Shown one piece after another: positions 43,701 to 54,023 of a stretch of 64,000 nucleotides of DNA. The notes beneath the pieces were generated by a model. The model saw only the letters and a list, made by a program, of their open reading frames with translations. It did no database searches and was not told where the DNA came from. Location: the NCBI GenBank assembly GCA_025267735.1, contig CM046299.1, positions 18,498,232 to 18,562,231 of the forward strand, in the 5' to 3' direction. Position 1 is the first letter of the stretch. Each line of letters opens with the position of its first letter. A program made the position numbers and the translations under genes. The stretch comes from Mactra quadrangularis. Its lineage: Eukaryota; Mollusca; Bivalvia; Venerida; Mactridae.

Positions 43701-45882
43701 CGCTCCGTGAAAAATTCGTTTATGACAAATGACCTTGACCAAAAGTTAAGCTTTATCATTTAGAAGCGGTAAGACAAAAGAGTTTGCTGGTCAACATTAA
43801 ATTTTTCATCTTTAATTTGATTACGAAACGGAACTATGAATGCGTAAAAGAGTAATTACGCAAAAGTCTCAGATAAAAGTTAACGTAAAAGTGCGTTCGC
43901 GTACACCTTTTCGGATACAAACATGATTCGGATACGTAAAGAGGACTCGCCCGATCGGGCTTCTGACTAAGATTTTCGCTCGCTCGTCGGCGAAATCACT
44001 CGTCTCGGGCGTCGGGCACGTGGGTTACGTCAAAGAAAAGTTGTTCTTGAACACATTTTCTGCCGAATCCGCCATTATAGCGCGCACACGAAAGTGAATT
44101 ATCTCCCTTTGGTACGGGCTAGTTTTCCGCGACGCGTCGCCGTCCACAAAAATCGTAATCGATTAATCGTCGCTGAAATTTTTCTAACCGATTTCGGCGA
44201 CGTCGGCGATAATCGGAACATCACTATTTTTGTACATGTCTTCTATGCAATTCGTGAATGTTTCTGAAGTTTTTGACAAAAATTGTTGCAATTATGACCG
44301 AAATTATGACTTTAGGTATGTAAAATGGGGCTAAAAATGGCAGATCGGCGGGAAAATGCATTATTTTGTGAAACAGTCTGTGAGCGTAATTTACATTTTT
44401 TCCTAACATTTATGTCAATTTGAATGGTACTGGTACAAAATTTCATGTGAATTTCTTAATTTAAACTTGTTATACTTGTTTTCCGTATTGGCCGAAATAA
44501 TAGCGACGACAATGAAATTTGATGAAAATCTATTACATTTACTTATCGTTACAAATTCCTGTTATATAAAATCCCTGGTTGAAACATCAATTTCCGGACT
44601 TTAGATTAAGTATGGCTGTAATTACTTAATGTCCTTAGGCCAATTGGCAAAAACAATAACACAATACTTCTAAAATCAATGTTCTTGAGTATTTGGTAAG
44701 TGTGTGAAGGTGGTTAAAATTCCCTAGTTTGTAAGAGTATTGATATACTTGCAGGTCAATATTATGGTATGGACCACGATGCATATGAACATACTATCAC
44801 TGACGAATGCCTTGAACATAGTGACCATAATCTACCAGATGAAGGAACTTATGAAAGCCAGATACAATATGACCCTTTTAATGTTCATATGGGACAAATG
44901 ACAGTATATAGGTAAGCAAGGACGTGGTCTCATCTGTCTATATCATGTATTTTATAGTCCACAACCGAAACATTGACCCTTTTTGATAACAGAAAAATAA
45001 TAACTAAACCAGACTAAGAAATTGCACTAGTTTTGTCAAGGCGACGATATCGACTATGTTAAAACTAGTTACACCCATAATAAACTTTATTGGACCGAAC
45101 AAAATTCTATCTGACAGGCAAACACTTTATTTTTAAAGTTGCAATGTTGCACAATTTTCGCAGTTCTTGAAATAGAATGACAGCATGACAATTTTTTAGA
45201 GAAGGTGTTCAGTACTATGTTGACATCTTTGGTCCCAAGATCGAGACATATCCAGGGACCATGATCGAGTAGAACGACTGACCGCTGCAATATGACTGAA
45301 ACAATGTTATATTGCATTGTGAAGCACCATACATAACATAGCTCGCAACTCAACTGTTTGTATATTAATACATATATTTTGATTCAGTTAGAGTTACTAA
45401 ATCTTGTATCATAAGTTCATAACCTTTTTTAAAGCGCATTTTTTGAAAGATGGAAGAAGTAATGCTACCAAAAAGACGTAAAACAACTATATTACTAAAG
45501 ATCATTAACATGTACACGTCTGATTTTTAAAAAAAATATCTTTTGAACAATGTTTAAGAGTTCAATCTTACCATTCTTCTTCATTAATTTTGTTTGTCAT
45601 CGTCGGTTCCTCACTTTCAATAAATTATTCATTCAGTGCTTTCAGCACTTTGATTTACATGTATTATATCTATGTTTTATACTTTTCAGTATGCACGTTG
45701 TTTTATAACATTATTTTTGTTTATTTTCTAGGATTCGCCTAACATGTACATGCTCAAATCAATCGGCGATTGAAATGGCGGGAAAACGATGCAGTCAAGT
45801 GCTTCCTTTCGACCAACAGCAATGGTATGCTTACATGGGGAATAATGCAGACAGTCACTGGAAGCCACGAACAGATAATTAA
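28708..45882 (+). CDS. FAM234A/B-like FG-GAP repeat transmembrane protein, 12 coding exons, 977 aa
   Basis: Exons: 28708-29269, 32035-32243, 32962-33133, 34987-35213, 35794-35975, 36509-36605, 37391-37574, 39136-39261, 40353-40477, 41784-42525, 44755-44911, 45732-45882. All are GT-AG and the frame is unbroken. Residues 1-80 are an acidic cytoplasmic tail, about 83-107 one membrane segment (IVNAICCFLFLVLSLGSLMG) preceded by Arg/Lys (type II topology). An ectodomain follows. Four calcium-loop motifs typical of FG-GAP blades are visible: DVNQDGVLD, DLDKDGVND, DIDNDGTVD and DITGDHVED. PQQ-like strands (GATGRELW, GKDGSLLWNFG) alternate with them. This is the FAM234 (ITFG3) pattern; molecular function is not established. 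Residues 629-800 are a basic, Tyr/Asn-rich, probably disordered insert before a conserved-looking end (VFATYWFFPA, GQMTVYRIRLTC). The exon 9 donor (GTACAT) is the weakest junction. Confidence 0.88.
29698..31070. mobile_element. 1.37-kb fold-back, Mutator-like non-autonomous element in FAM234-like intron 1
   Basis: Flanked by a perfect 9-bp target duplication TCGATATTC (29689-29697 and 31071-31079). The ends are inverted repeats of about 165 bp starting ATGAACGTAAAGTTGGCAG, filled with tandem AGCAGAAGGAT-type subrepeats and differing by a 9-bp insertion. Inside, 29870-29992 is inverted again at 30130-30260, and 30193-30372 is repeated directly at 30575-30750 in diverged form. No transposase is encoded. 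A 9-bp duplication with long terminal inverted repeats is the Mutator pattern. Confidence 0.85.
31260..32010 (+). repeat. ATT/ATC microsatellite block, ~700 bp
   Basis: Almost continuous ATT and ATC triplets in FAM234-like intron 1, ending 25 bp before exon 2. It is interrupted at 31371-31550 by a truncated 'tatacccccg' repeat. Its Ile-rich and Asn/Asp-rich ORFs are not genes. Confidence 0.95.
31371..31550. mobile_element. 'tatacccccg' interspersed repeat, truncated copy
   Basis: Same sequence as 13273-13450 including TTTTACCCTTGTCCGTGCGT, cut after GTAAAGCGATTT, where ATT microsatellite resumes. Confidence 0.88.
32325..32620. mobile_element. Truncated copy of the TTTTGTTAAGCGTCC element
   Basis: Matches 4796-5085 over about 290 bp (TCTGTTGTTCCGGGATTCGA, TACCAAGTACTTATTTGTGT). 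FAM234-like intron 2. Confidence 0.82.
34440..34890 (+). repeat. 57-63-bp tandem array of GAT-rich units
   Basis: ACTAGTGGTTATAATGACGA recurs at 34548, 34610, 34670, 34733, 34796 and 34853, embedded in GATGATAAT microsatellite sequence. FAM234-like intron 3. Long ORFs here are simple-sequence artefacts. Confidence 0.92.
35998..36082. mobile_element. 85-bp palindromic MITE, CATTCTCGTACCC family, 9-bp target duplication
   Basis: Inverted ends CATTCTCGT/ACGAGAACG with inner arms AGATTCTCGAT and ATCGAGAATCTTGATA. It is flanked by a perfect 9-bp duplication CAGTACAGT (35989-35997, 36083-36091). It sits 22 bp past the exon 5 donor of the FAM234-like gene. Confidence 0.85.
36631..36782. mobile_element. 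152-bp TA-flanked MITE in FAM234-like intron 6
   Basis: TAGTGTCGTTTTGTGACC... and ...GGTCAAAAACGACACTA are about 33-bp inverted ends, each flanked by TA. It begins 26 bp after exon 6. Confidence 0.85.
38830..39000 (-). mobile_element. SINE family A copy, reverse orientation (FAM234-like intron 7)
   Basis: GTTTAACGCCGTGTCAACA and AGCTTTCCTGGACC read as the inverse of the family tail and body. Confidence 0.72.
39292..40023. mobile_element. 732-bp TA-flanked element carrying a tRNA-like sequence
   Basis: Inverted ends TTGTACGATTATATTGAACT... are near-identical over about 34 bp and flanked by TA on both sides. It begins 30 bp after exon 8 of the FAM234-like gene. A tRNA-like sequence lies inside at 39444-39515. 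No transposase frame was seen. Confidence 0.85.
39444..39515 (+). pseudogene. tRNA-like sequence with intact A and B boxes (tRNA pseudogene or SINE head)
   Basis: A box TGGCCGAGTGG (39451-39461), B box GGTTCGAATCC (39495-39505) and a T run (from 39517) that could stop Pol III. Acceptor arms GTTTGTG/CAGAAAC pair with one mismatch and the T arm CGGG/CCCG is sound. The anticodon arm does not fold, so it is not a functional tRNA. Confidence 0.6.
40478..40583 (+). other. Possible alternative 3' end of the FAM234-like gene (intronic stop and poly(A) signal)
   Basis: If exon 9 is not spliced at its weak GTACAT donor (40478), translation adds VHTYISY and stops at 40499-40501. AATAAA follows at 40578-40583. 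This would give a 635-aa form lacking the last 342 residues of the long form. Confidence 0.45.
40640..40835 (+). mobile_element. SINE family A copy (downstream of FAM234-like exon 9)
   Basis: Head ATGGTTCGACCG resembles a decayed B box; body CTTCCATGAAAAAATAG, CGCCATGTGGAGGGGTAAG and CAAAGGTCCAGAAAAGCTAA. Confidence 0.68.
41784..42525 (+). CDS. FAM234-like exon 10: large exon with a basic low-complexity insert
   Basis: A single 742-bp exon, far longer than its neighbours (97-227 bp). Its first two thirds encode an insert rich in Tyr, Asn, Asp, Lys and Arg with several basic clusters, ending in RKRKRRH at about residue 796. That motif fits the R-x-K/R-R rule for proprotein convertases. Because the protein is type II this segment should be extracellular. 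The last third returns to ordered sequence (STGSLVPTLLP, IDVVFATYWFFPA) and has five regularly spaced hydrophobic positions. The frame joins exon 9 (FDLKD) to LDVIVPEE. Confidence 0.8.
42639..44577. mobile_element. hAT-type CAGGGATT element in FAM234-like intron 10, split by a second hAT
   Basis: Terminal repeats CAGGGATTCTATATAACAGG and its near-perfect inverse at 44558-44577. Flanks are GTTGAAA on both sides (42632-42638, 44578-44584). The element's own sequence is about 480 bp; the rest is an inserted element. Confidence 0.85.
42776..44226. mobile_element. 1.45-kb hAT-type element nested in the CAGGGATT element
   Basis: Ends TAGTGATGGCAATCGG / CGATAATCGGAACATCACTA and a perfect 8-bp duplication TTTTTGTA (42768-42775, 44227-44234). 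Subterminal AATCGGTTGG and GATTAATCG repeats are present. No convincing transposase frame is visible. Confidence 0.88.
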
Positions 45883-45889
45883 GGAATCT

Positions 45890-47300
45890 GTAGCACTTAA
45901 AAATCCTACTAATATGTGTTGACTCTTTTTCACTTTAAACTTGATTAGAAAGTCATCAGGAACAAAACGATTACTGAATGTTTACTGCTTTGGTTTCGTT
46001 TCGTGGTCAAATGGTCTGATATAGGGCCTTAGTTCTGTAACGAAACGAACGTGCGTGCGTTCTGTGGTCGGTGAATTTAAAGTTTAAAGAAACCCAAACA
46101 TTCTGAATTTTCAGCCGGCTGCTTTTTATTCTCTATAGAGAACCACATTGTTATTCTCTACAGTACCACATTAATCTGCTATGAAGACACTCCTTTGTCT
46201 GAATATTGCCCACCAAAAGTGTCCTACAACATTAAAAGAAAGGATCTTTTACATGTCTCTGAAATGTATTTAAAGCTCAAAGTGATATGGATTCATTTAT
46301 TTTGATAGCGCTTTATTTTAGAAAAAAGTAGTACCTTTTGTATCACTCTCTGACACCAAAACAATTGACTTATGATTTAGTTTATGTATAAAATGAATAT
46401 TTATTAACGCTTTGATGACGTCATTTATGATATTTTTAAAATTTAAAATTTATTTTCTACTACCGACATGGCAAACGCCTCTCACACTGGTTACGTACTT
46501 CATATTTCAAACATTTTTTGTTCCACTAAACTTAAATTCAATCTAGTAAAAAATCCATTTTGCTGGATTGAATGTCCAGTGCGGATGAAAGTTTGTCGTA
46601 TAGACTGATTACTCATTGAGGAAGTTAACATAGCTTTCAGCAATCAGGCATTTTTTAAGTTTAATATATGTTAGAAATGCGGACTTATCTGGTTTTCTCA
46701 TCTGGAAAACTCCTTTATCATTGTTACTTTTGGTCCGATTTTCGTTTTCGTTTTCGTTGATATGATTTTCTGGACAATTCCTTTCTTTCATTGATAATTT
46801 AAATGTATCTGAAAATTTGATTTTTTAATGTAGAATCTACGGGGTCTGTATGTTTCTAATATACGTTGGTTTCGATATGCAAGTTCCAGCACATCAGTTG
46901 ACTGTAAATGCAACAAGAAATATCATTAAGCAGACATTCGGCGCTATGCAGGGTTCATTTTGTCTGAAGTATAACTAGTCATATTCGATGTTTAGTCATA
47001 TTGCTAAGAGCGTATCACGACAAATGTTTAATCAATTAGCATAGTGAGTCATCCATTTTGCACAGAGTAAACAGTAAGCTATTACTGTCTGTGCTACGCA
47101 CCTGTTTATCACAAATAGCCAATGGTACCATATGTTTTATCCATTTCTCTATACAGTTACAAAATTTCATTGGACAAACAGATATAGTAGAGAAAATTGT
47201 ATTGGTTAAGATATAGGTTAAAGTTGACATAAAATATCGGTAGGTCATGAATATGTTGTAGTGCTCGACCGATGATAGATCATTCAGTATTTAGATGATG
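45890..47300. other. Probable long 3' UTR of the FAM234-like gene
   Basis: No ORF or repeat with clear ends. It includes a small GTTTTC repeat (46737-46757). Treated as 3' UTR because the first AATAAA downstream is at 47301. Confidence 0.35.
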
Positions 47301-47306
47301 AATAAA
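47301..47306 (+). terminator. Candidate distal poly(A) signal of the FAM234-like gene
   Basis: AATAAA about 1.4 kb downstream of the stop codon at 45882, the first canonical signal I see after it. Assignment is tentative. Confidence 0.3.
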
Positions 47307-47329
47307 AGCCTATGATACAATGATGATTG

Positions 47330-47650
47330 TAGTAGAGGTATAATACGGCACTTGTACTCCCTTGTCTTCAAGCTAGCTTTTATGGCGACGTGGTAGAGTG
47401 TTAGCTTACGACACGAGAGGTCATGGGTTACATTAAAAACGTAAAAAAACCACTAAGAATTGAGTGAATGTTCCCTTAGATAGTCCCACAGACAATCAAG
47501 CTCCAAAATTCGAGGACGAATTCTGGTAAGGAGGGTGTGTTTGAAGCAGAGGTATAATATGGCACGTGTACTCCCTTGCCTTCAAGCTAGCTTTTATGGC
47601 GACATGGTAGAGTGCGTGTCCGCTTACGACACGATTTTACGTACCATGGA
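47330..47650 (+). repeat. Two tandem copies of a tRNA-like repeat
   Basis: AGCTAGCTTTTATGGCGAC, GTGGTAGAGTG and CTTACGACACGA occur at 47371-47425 and again at 47583-47633, about 212 bp apart; the region resembles the 5' half of a tRNA-derived SINE. Confidence 0.65.
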
Positions 47651-47959
47651 TTTTTATGATACCGGGTTACATGATGGATTTACTTGTTGATGTATATACT
47701 AAAGTACAATCAGTGCCATGGACACCTAAAGCCGAAGCTTTAAAGTTTTTAAAAGAATCTCGTGATTGTACAAAACGTACATCCCTATATCAAAAGTAAC
47801 ACTGTTTTTAGACTGGAAAGAAAATAGACATTTATCTATTTCAAACACCTCTGGTGAACAAGATTTTTAAATAAATGCAATTGTTGCTTGGATATGTTCA
47901 TGTTATTTATTGTATTTCAAAGTGAAAGTAAATCGAAACCGAAAGTAGAATTCGGATGT

Positions 47960-48180
47960 CAATACTTGAAACAATAGTTTTGATCATAGTATGTTAAAGT
48001 TAAGGCTTATTACAGAGAAAACTTACTTTTTAATTACTTAATTAAGCTTTTAAACTATTTTGGACCAGGTATTTTAAACATCAGTGTGTAAATGAATATA
48101 GTTGGCTCTTATAAAAGTACCCTACTTTTTTAAGAATTGGACACTTTGTCAAACTCAAATTTAGAAAGCAGATTGGTTTG
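47960..48180 (+). repeat. Dispersed repeat shared with 60380-60570
   Basis: TAGTTTTGATCATAGTATGTT, GAATATAGTTGGCTCTTATA and AAAAGTACC blocks recur in the same order in the sulfatase intron at 60380-60570. Confidence 0.6.
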
Positions 48181-48589
48181 AACAGTTAATTGTGTCTATA
48201 ATACATGTTTTTTATGACAACTTCATGGTTGTAAAATAGTTTTAAAGCTTACTGTTAATGATTATGTCTTCATATAGTGGCTTTAAGATTAGTTCTCAAT
48301 CTGTATTTCTAAAACATGTAAAGCTAGAAACTACTAATTTGTAATTCAGAGTAGTGCCAAACTTTGGACAGCAGTTTTTCCCCCAAAAATAGTTTTTTAT
48401 GTGCGTTAAAAAACAAAACTAAGTTTTGAGAAGAATTCGTTCTTAAATGACCTTAAATGTATTTTATATTTACTTGACAATGCTCGTCTAAAATAAAAAT
48501 GCCATGTATGTAATTAAGTGTGTTTGTTATTTTTCAAGAATGCAGACATCTGTGTTCTGGATATCTATAACTTCCAGTATTGAAAGGGC

Positions 48590-48945
48590 CTGTCTGGTTA
48601 GTCCAGACGGTAGCAAGCAATTAAGGAAATATTGCTCGAGGGGTCGAAGGTTTGATTTCGAGCTGGAGGCATATCTTAGTGGAGCTTGGTCATGAAATAA
48701 TTTCTACGGCCATTCTCACTCCCTTACCGATTCTAAATCATATAGGGCATCTGTGATGAAGTCAGTGACGGAATTATGCGCCTTGTAACTGCTAAATCCA
48801 GATATTTTTGGACCAATTAGTACTGGATAACAGTAAAATCCAGAGATTTAGCTGTTCCATGGACAATGAGTAGGTTGACTTACCGTCGTGATATGATATA
48901 TACAAGTACAATGTTTTGCTACGTCGTTAAACCTAACAAAAGGTA
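48590..48945 (+). mobile_element. SINE family B copy
   Basis: GGTTTGATTTCGAGCTGGAG resembles a B box. TTCTACGGCCATTCTCACTC, AAATCCAGAGATTTAGC, GAGTAGGTTGACTTACCG and TTGCTACGTCGTTAAACC follow. Confidence 0.65.
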
Positions 48946-49392
48946 TTGAAAAGGGAGATAACTTTATTAACAACTGGTGTTACAACGTTATTGTTGCTGC
49001 AACAAACTATGGAACCACTGTTTCAAACTCCCCTCAGTGATTACGGCACCATATTTTTTTACTTTATGTACTTTAAACCTCATTATTTACTACAAGAAGA
49101 CCCATTTCATAGACAACATTGAAATGTAAAAGAAAAGATGAAAAAAATCGGCTCTCCAATGGATTTTAAATAACAATCCCTGGCTCTCCGAGGGACGAAT
49201 GTACTTGCGGTGGTAGTGGTTAGTGATATAATAAAAGGAAACATTCGTTGCGGGGAGTTAGCCACTGTTTATACAAGGGTCCTTAAACAAAACTAACAAG
49301 TCATGGTTGGTATGATGGTATCTAATGAGTCTGTACAAAAAAACCATACCCCACCTACTGAGTTAAATAAAATAAATATATTTCCTGCTAAT

Positions 49393-49480
49393 TCCATTCT
49401 CGTACCCAGAGGTTATCAAGATTCTCGATCTATAACTAGATAGTATCCAGAATCTTGATAGCCGAGCTGGGAAATGAAAT
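49393..49480. mobile_element. Palindromic MITE, CATTCTCGTACCC family
   Basis: Left end CATTCTCGTACCCAGAGG, inner AGATTCTCGATC, right half diverged (CAGAATCTTGATAGC...GGGAAATG). The flanks share GCTAAT on both sides. Confidence 0.7.
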
Positions 49481-49861
49481 TGGCTAATGCTGGCTTAGGA
49501 AATAATTATCGAAGAAGGCAATATATATGTAGTATCTTAATTTATATTAGGTGTTGGATTTGAAGTTAGCAGTAACTGAAGTAACAGCCGTAAGATCAAT
49601 CCACCTGATGTACTTCCAGCAGTAATTAAGATGAAAACTACAACTGTAAGAACAATAGGCCTATTACTGCTCATGACCAGAGACATAGATCATTTTGTTG
49701 ATATTAAATACAATTTTAAATTTGGGTCATTGTTTTTTAAAAAAAATGATTTAGTTTGGTGAAAATGTTTATTCACAAGAGCAAGACATTCAGTGTCCGA
49801 CTGTCTTAGTTAAAAGAAACCTATTCTTTAACAAGTTCTTTTATCTTAAGAACAGAGACAT

Positions 49862-52085
49862 TCATGGGCGGATCCAGCGGGGGGGGGTCAGATGGGTCCG
49901 GACCCCCCCCCCCCCAGAATTTGGAAAACGTACATGTCCATTAGTGTGTTTCTTGCTTGTAAGTCATTTTTAAGTAGTGTGAAGTAATTTTCTCGGTGCT
50001 TAACATAGATTTAATGGCTATGTAGTTTTTATTATCAATATGTTGCATTTTTCCCGCAAAATGCAGGCCCGGATTTACCGGGGGGGGGGGGCACAGGGGG
50101 CACGTGCCCCCCCACTTGGCCCCACAGATATTGACTCTCATTCAAAGAAAAGGGCACAAAATCGGCACCATCAAAGCAATATCAACTCGAATTTTAGATT
50201 AATTTTAATATTCAGTCATCCATCCGAGCTATTAAAAAAGATAATGATCTAAATTGATACATTCAAGCATCTCAGGGTACCTAGATCGGGCCTTATCAAG
50301 CGTTCAAATCATTGATCGTGCAAGTGTATGGTCCCTCTATACAGACACATAGATACCAATTGTTTATTGTCTATATTACACATACCTCAACAGAATATTT
50401 AAGACCGTCACTGGTGAAATTACCATGGTAACTAGCTTACGAGGCCTAAATTTGGTTATTGTGCACTCTCTAATCTTATTTACTAGTGGAAACCATCGGC
50501 GTTTTCATAGCAAGTTAGAGAGAGAAAAGACGAGGACAGCTAGTCAAGTACATTTTATACAACACTACTATGACACTCGAACTTAGTTAATTTCGAAAAC
50601 ATGCACGATCGTCTGATGATTTTTTATGGTATTAAAATTCCGAATAACTTTTAAGAAGTGACCGAGCCTTAACATAAATTAAGTATTAATGGAGGACATC
50701 GGCGTTTTGCATATCAAGTAATAGACTGAGAAAAGCCGAGTATAGTCGAATGAATGTTTGTCATTAAAATGAGTTAATTAAAAGTTAGTTAAAATCGGAA
50801 AAAGCGAGCGTTTTATGTTGTTGTTGTTGTTTTAGAAAATGTAGGTAAATGAATTGAACTTTCAAGTAACTTTTCAAGAGTGACCTGCCCTACAACAAGT
50901 TTCTTACGAAAAACAAGACTAAAATTAATCAGTGGTTAAACATTTTTTTCATCCAATCATACATTAATAGGCTTGTGTTTCGTTAATTTTCAAATCGTTG
51001 ATTTTACTTTATATCAGTTTACGTGTTTAAATACTTTATTGCTAATGATTTTTTCCAAAGGAATCGAAACATGTGATTCTTCGAAGGATTTTCACGTTTT
51101 GGATCGTCCCAACAACCATTCTTGTAAATCCACTGAAACGTCCGAAAAACGTACAACAACGCTGAATTTCAACACAATAAACTAAGCCTCTTATTTAAAA
51201 AAAAACATATCATAAACCGGCTTTTTTGGATGTTAAATCGGAGAATTTTCTCATTGCATTCGGTGATTTTCTACAAGTTACCAAGAGTAATTTTTTATAA
51301 ATTCTCGGCATTTACATGATGAAATTATTTTGTAAATCAGGTTTTTATCCATTCTCGTTCCTTGAAAACTTCGGGGTACGAGATGGGATTTAATAAGCCA
51401 ACAAATTAAATCTAAACGAACAAAACGGGAACATGCCTCAATTATAGCGCTCAATATTTCCTCAAACTCCTCACAGCGGTTACGTCACGCGTTGCTTAAA
51501 ATGTAATGATAATACCAAATTTTAGCTTCATTTTATCCTTTTAAAGTGGGTTCAAAAATGCGCATATTTACACCTTTTACATGCAAAAATTCAAAAATTT
51601 TCCACATCTTCGGGAAGGGATACCCCTCCCGTACCCATCCCAACCATACTCCCCAATAACGACTCCTCTGTATCAGGCCCTGTGATCTGACTCACATGAA
51701 TGCATTTGCTTTATTTGTGGATATTTATAAAAAGCTACATGAATCTGAATTGTTACGCATTGCACCACTTTTCTACAGAAAAAAATGGTTATTAACCTAG
51801 TTTTAGCTTCATTCAGTTTGTTTAAAAGAGCATTTTTAAGTGCTCAGATTTGCACCTTTGACATGTGAAAAACTCAAAAATTTCTATACCGTCCGGAGGG
51901 GATACCCCTCCCGAACCCACCCCTGTGCCCCCCCACTTACGACCCTTCTGGATCCGGCCCTGAAATGTGTATAATATTATTGTGGTTCGAGGTTCGGACC
52001 CCCCTTGAAAAGTTCGGAAACCCCTCCCCCACCCCCTTGGAAAAGTTTGGACCCCCTAGAAAAAAAATCCTGGACCCGCCCCTGA
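49862..52085. mobile_element. Nested CAGGGGCGGATCC-type elements with G/C tracts
   Basis: Outer ends GGGCGGATCCAG (49866) and CTGGACCCGCCCCTG (52070-52084) are typical of a hAT group. An inner element starts CAGGCCCGGATTTACC (50064) and has two right-end-like copies, at 51590-51682 (ending CAGGCCCTG) and 51880-51962 (ending GGATCCGGCCCTG). Runs of 7-14 G or C lie at 49878-49915 and 50080-50112. Target duplications could not be fixed. Confidence 0.6.
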
Positions 52086-52214
52086 ACATAGATAACTATA
52101 TATATCTCTGCTTAAGAAGGAGGGATTTTTTCAAACTATGATATAGGGAGGTCAAACTCCTATGGTTTATTTCCTCCTAATAACAATTTCTGATTACCAG
52201 TAGTCAACATTCTC

Positions 52215-52788
52215 ATCCACATCAAGATTCTCGATCAATCTTCTGGCGCCACACATTCTCGTACCCAGAAGCTATCAGGATTCTCGATCAATCTTCTGGC
52301 GCTACACATTCTCGTACCCAGAGGCGAACAGGATTCTCGATCAATCTTCTGGCGCCACACATTCTCGTACCCAGAGGCTATCATGATTCTCGGTCAATCT
52401 TCTGGCGCCACACATTCTCGTACCCAGAGGCTATCAGGATACTCGATCAATCTTCTGGCGCCACACATTCTCGTACCCAGAGGCTATCGGGATTAATAAT
52501 TCTCGATCAATCTTCTGGCGCCACACATTCTCGTACCCAGAGGCTATCAGGATTCTCGATCAATCTTCTGGCGCCACACATTCTTGTACCCAGAGGCTAT
52601 CAGGATTCTCGGTACTATTATAGCTTATTAATCTCTGGGAACAAGAATGGCGCCAGTCGGCCAATTTCAGGAATGAAACGTCATCATTTCGGCCGATATC
52701 CACCAATCAAAACGCTTTCAGGAATCTTGATAACCTCTGCCAGAGACTAGATCTATCAGGTCTCTGCCTCTGCGTACGAGAATGGAAG
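52215..52788. repeat. 53-bp tandem array grown from the CATTCTCGTACCC MITE
   Basis: GTACCC recurs at 52261, 52314, 52367, 52420, 52473, 52533 and 52586 (one unit has a 7-bp insertion; one reads TTCTTGTACCC). Each 53-bp unit holds CATTCTCGTACCCAGAGG, GGATTCTCGATCAATC and TTCTGGCGCCACA. After the array a single inverted end follows (52720-52787, ending GTACGAGAATG). The block is one MITE whose left end has been multiplied. Confidence 0.9.
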
Positions 52789-54023
52789 TCAAAGAAATGT
52801 AATGGGTTATTTATTTTAGATTAACAATGGGATAATTTCAATCCAGATAAATAACTCCCTTTGTAACCTAAACAAATCCAAATCTTTGAACATCGCAGGC
52901 GCGTATCTGCCATTACGCACTTTACGCACGTGCGTAACCTCGATTCCAGAAATTGAAAATCTAAAAGTGCCAAAAACACTGAGAAATTGGATGCTTAACC
53001 AGGGTTAGGCATTATTTGAATTTTGTCATATCTTTACTTCATGAAAATGTCATAAAAATGACATATTAAACTACACAAATTTAATTTTATGTCTGCTTGT
53101 GCACATTGAAACTTCTTTGAAAAAAACTCATGAGTTATGACCAAAATCAATTAATTATTTACGTAATTATATTATCAGAAATCTTACTGATAATCAATGC
53201 AAATGATCATTTTGGTGTGCAAATCCTTGATCTATACCAAAAGTGATTTACACATTAATTCTGTAAAGTAAAATATAAAATCTAAGGGCCCTCGAATCAC
53301 ACTCGCCACACGTTTTTACTATCAGAAAAGTAGTACATGTATACATGTATATCTATTACAAATGCTGTCTGAACAATCTTTTAGCTCAAAATTAACTGAA
53401 ATAGTGCCTGTATGGGAAATTCTTTGGTTTCAAAAACCAAAAGTAAAAAAATAGACTCTGGCCGCACACCATCCAACTCTGTTTTCTCGTATACCTCTGT
53501 TGTGTATTTATATATTATTGACATTTTAACAGTATAAATAAGATTATGTTTTGCGCACATACGTCTTCTAATTACTGCATTCATAACTCTTCATCTTATA
53601 TAAGAAAAAACAACAGTCTTTAATAAGGCCTTGATTGTGAGCGACCTTTGTCCTCTGTTGCTTACTTTCGCTTCTGATATGTAAACAAACTTTGAAATTT
53701 CAGATTTTAACATAGGCCTAAACACTTACTCAGTTTAATGTCTGGCAAACATATTGTTCAGACAACATGTTGTTGTATGTTATACTTTGCAAGAAATACC
53801 TGAGGTCTACAATGACAACAGAACGTCTGGCCGGATAATATGGCTATGCACAGGAACTTTCTATTGACATAGCTAGATAAGTGATAAATACCTTTGCTCA
53901 CCAAAACAGCGACGTTTTGCGCTTTTTTGTTTGAATGTTGAGTAGCATTATTAAATAATATGTTATCATGTTTCATACAGTTGTATTGTTTGTAAATGTG
54001 ATCATGTTATCTCAGTGTTATAA

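Noticed and set aside
52215..52620. CRISPR-like regular repeats
   Set aside because: Units are contiguous 53-bp copies of a MITE end with no unique spacers, in a eukaryotic genome.
53758..53976. Possible transposase fragment inside the 2.29-kb hAT element
   Set aside because: The 72-aa frame shows no hAT or BED-finger motif; the element looks non-autonomous.
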